5,062 bases of DNA from Thermoleophilia bacterium (GTDB lineage Bacteria; Actinomycetota; Thermoleophilia; Gaiellales; Gaiellaceae). The translations under genes were made by a program, and so were the position numbers. Below, piece by piece: positions 3,943 to 5,062 of the stretch. The notes beneath the pieces were generated by a model. It was given only the letters and a program-made list of their open reading frames with translations. It made no database searches and had not been told where the DNA came from. How positions within the stretch are numbered: position 1 is the stretch's first letter; every line of letters begins with the position of its first letter. The stretch is from contig JAOUEK010000184.1 of NCBI GenBank assembly GCA_029858755.1, forward strand, positions 1 through 5,062. Reading direction: 5' to 3'.

Positions 3943-5062
3943 ATGAACGAAACGGACACACCCGAGATGCACGGCTCCTCCCCGAAGCGGCTCGTCCGCA
4001 CTCCCGACGGCAAGATCGCCGGCGTCGCCGCCGGGATCGGCCACTACCTCGGCATCGATCCCACGATCGTCCGCATCGCGTTCCTGGTGCTCGTCTTCGC
4101 GGGCGGTGTCGGGATCCTGCTCTACCTCGCCTGCTGGCTGCTGATGCCGAAGGGCGAGGCGGGCTCGGCGCGCCCGGCGACGCCCGTCGACACCTGGACG
4201 GCGGTCGGCATCGTCGGCCTGATCGCCGGCGTCGGCCTGCTGGTGGGCTGGCACGGGATCGGCGACCTGGGACGCGTCGCGGTGGCGGTCGCGCTCGTGG
4301 TCGGCGGCGTGCTCCTGATCGGGCGCCGCACCGGCGATGCCGGCGGTCCCGACGACAGCGCACGCCCGGTGACGCCCGCACCGCCACCGGGTGACGCGCC
4401 CACCGACGGCGAGGGGCCCGAGCCCGACGCCGAGCCGGCCGACGCGCCGGCGGCGCACGAGCCGACGGCGATCAGGACGGAGGCGGCACCAGCCGCCTCC
4501 GTCCCTCGCCGTGCTCCCATGACCGCCCTCGTCCTGGGCTTGCTCGCCGTGGCGCTCGCCGCGCTGCTCGGAGGCGTGCTCGACGGCCGCTTCGACGTGA
4601 CGTGGAGCGCCGCGCTCGCGGGCGGGCTCGTCGTCGTCGGCGCCGGGCTCGTCGTCGCCTCCGTGACCGGTGGCGCGCCCTGGCTCTTCCCCGTCGGCGC
4701 CGTCCTCGCCGTCGCGCTGCTCGCGGCCGCAGTCGTCGAGCCGCTGGACGACCGCGGCATCGGCTCGCAGGACTACGTACCGGCCGCATTCTCGGACCTC
4801 GCGACCGAGTACCGGCACGGCATCGGCGAGCTCGTGGTCGACCTCGCTGCGGTCAGGCTGGACGGTGCGACGAGGTCGGTCGACGTCCGGCTGGGCATCG
4901 GCAGGCTCGAGGTGATCGTCCCGGACGACGTCGCCGTCGAGCTCGACGGCCACGTGGGCATGGGTCGTCTCGAGGGCCCGGACGGGTCCGAGACGGAGGG
5001 GGTCGGGCACGACCTGAGCATCGACCTCGACGGGACGCCGGGGGCGGGCACGATCCGCCTCG
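3943..5062 (+). CDS. PspC domain membrane protein with LiaF-like C-terminal domain (3' end outside window)
   Basis: An open frame of 373 codons runs off the right edge without a stop. Order of parts: PspC domain (about residues 15-70; GKIAGVAAGI, LGIDPTIVRIAF, ILLYLACWLLMP); membrane segments near 87-103 and 112-127; a hydrophilic linker rich in Pro, Ala, Asp and Glu (about 128-190); three further membrane segments near 193-213, 222-241 and 247-265; then a beta-rich domain from about 275. That domain repeats the pattern G-I/M-G-x-L at 293-297 (GIGEL), 318-322 (GIGRL) and 339-343 (GMGRL), resembling the LiaF C-terminal/'toastrack' region. LiaF proteins restrain LiaS-type kinases in Firmicutes, and PspC proteins act in phage-shock envelope responses. 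The divergent kinase carries a homologous PspC domain, so a role as partner or inhibitor of that kinase, or as the response's effector, is inferred. The ATG at 3943 is preceded by GAGG at a very short distance; the ATG at codon 9 (3967) is an alternative start. The complete length and C-terminus are unknown. Confidence 0.87.
   Translation, partial: MNETDTPEMHGSSPKRLVRTPDGKIAGVAAGIGHYLGIDPTIVRIAFLVLVFAGGVGILLYLACWLLMPKGEAGSARPATPVDTWTAVGIVGLIAGVGLLVGWHGIGDLGRVAVAVALVVGGVLLIGRRTGDAGGPDDSARPVTPAPPPGDAPTDGEGPEPDAEPADAPAAHEPTAIRTEAAPAASVPRRAPMTALVLGLLAVALAALLGGVLDGRFDVTWSAALAGGLVVVGAGLVVASVTGGAPWLFPVGAVLAVALLAAAVVEPLDDRGIGSQDYVPAAFSDLATEYRHGIGELVVDLAAVRLDGATRSVDVRLGIGRLEVIVPDDVAVELDGHVGMGRLEGPDGSETEGVGHDLSIDLDGTPGAGTIRL

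Noticed and set aside
3813..4013. N-terminal extension of the kinase to 4013
   Set aside because: It crosses the divergent promoter and the start of the opposite PspC gene, with no family similarity. The ATG at 3812 fits the PspC domain start.
2664..4394. A 576-codon plus-strand open frame opposite the kinase
   Set aside because: It is antisense to the kinase motifs and then overlaps the PspC/LiaF-like gene out of frame. The product is rich in Arg, His, Asp and Glu with no domain.
3580..5010. A 476-codon minus-strand open frame opposite the PspC/LiaF-like gene
   Set aside because: Its charged, low-complexity sequence is the antisense shadow of a real membrane protein. The apparent domain-like end is only kinase sequence in another frame.

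Overview
The window is very GC-rich (over 70% by eye). It has dense, short-spaced genes, GTG starts and almost no recognisable intergenic terminators. The gene families point to an actinobacterial-type genome: a PspC-fused histidine kinase of a type common in Actinobacteria, and a PspC/LiaF-like partner gene. A deep-branching lineage such as Thermoleophilia is a guess from style, not something the sequence proves.

Layout from left to right. (1) Positions 1-1511, minus strand: the front of a branched-chain-amino-acid-type (HAAT family) ABC importer operon, transcribed livG -> livF -> livH, with livH cut by the window edge. LivG and LivF are the two cytoplasmic ATPases and LivH is one of the two permeases. 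(2) Positions 1512-1534: a 23-bp divergent gap holding two interlocked -10-like hexamers (TACCCTA). It may drive livG leftwards and the next gene rightwards, with little or no 5' leader. (3) Positions 1535-1993, plus strand: a YbaK/EbsC-family aminoacyl-tRNA editing-type protein. (4) Positions 1990-3812, minus strand: a two-gene signalling operon. A PspC-domain membrane histidine kinase comes first and is translationally coupled by an ATGA overlap to a NarL/LuxR-type response regulator. The regulator's stop codon overlaps the YbaK-family stop codon on the other strand in a shared CTAG. (5) Positions 3813-3942: a 130-bp divergent regulatory region rich in short direct and inverted repeats. (6) Positions 3943-5062, plus strand, running off the window: a membrane protein with an N-terminal PspC domain, several membrane segments, an acidic/proline linker and a C-terminal LiaF-like beta-repeat domain.

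The most interesting part is the right half. A sensor kinase and a divergent effector/inhibitor-like protein carry homologous PspC membrane modules and face each other across a repeat-rich promoter. This resembles a hybrid of the phage-shock-protein (PspC) and LiaFSR envelope-stress systems. Such PspC-kinase/LiaF-like neighbourhoods are known in Actinobacteria, so this is a variant of a partly described theme rather than a wholly new system. No pspA or liaI is visible. The left half is an ordinary transporter operon.
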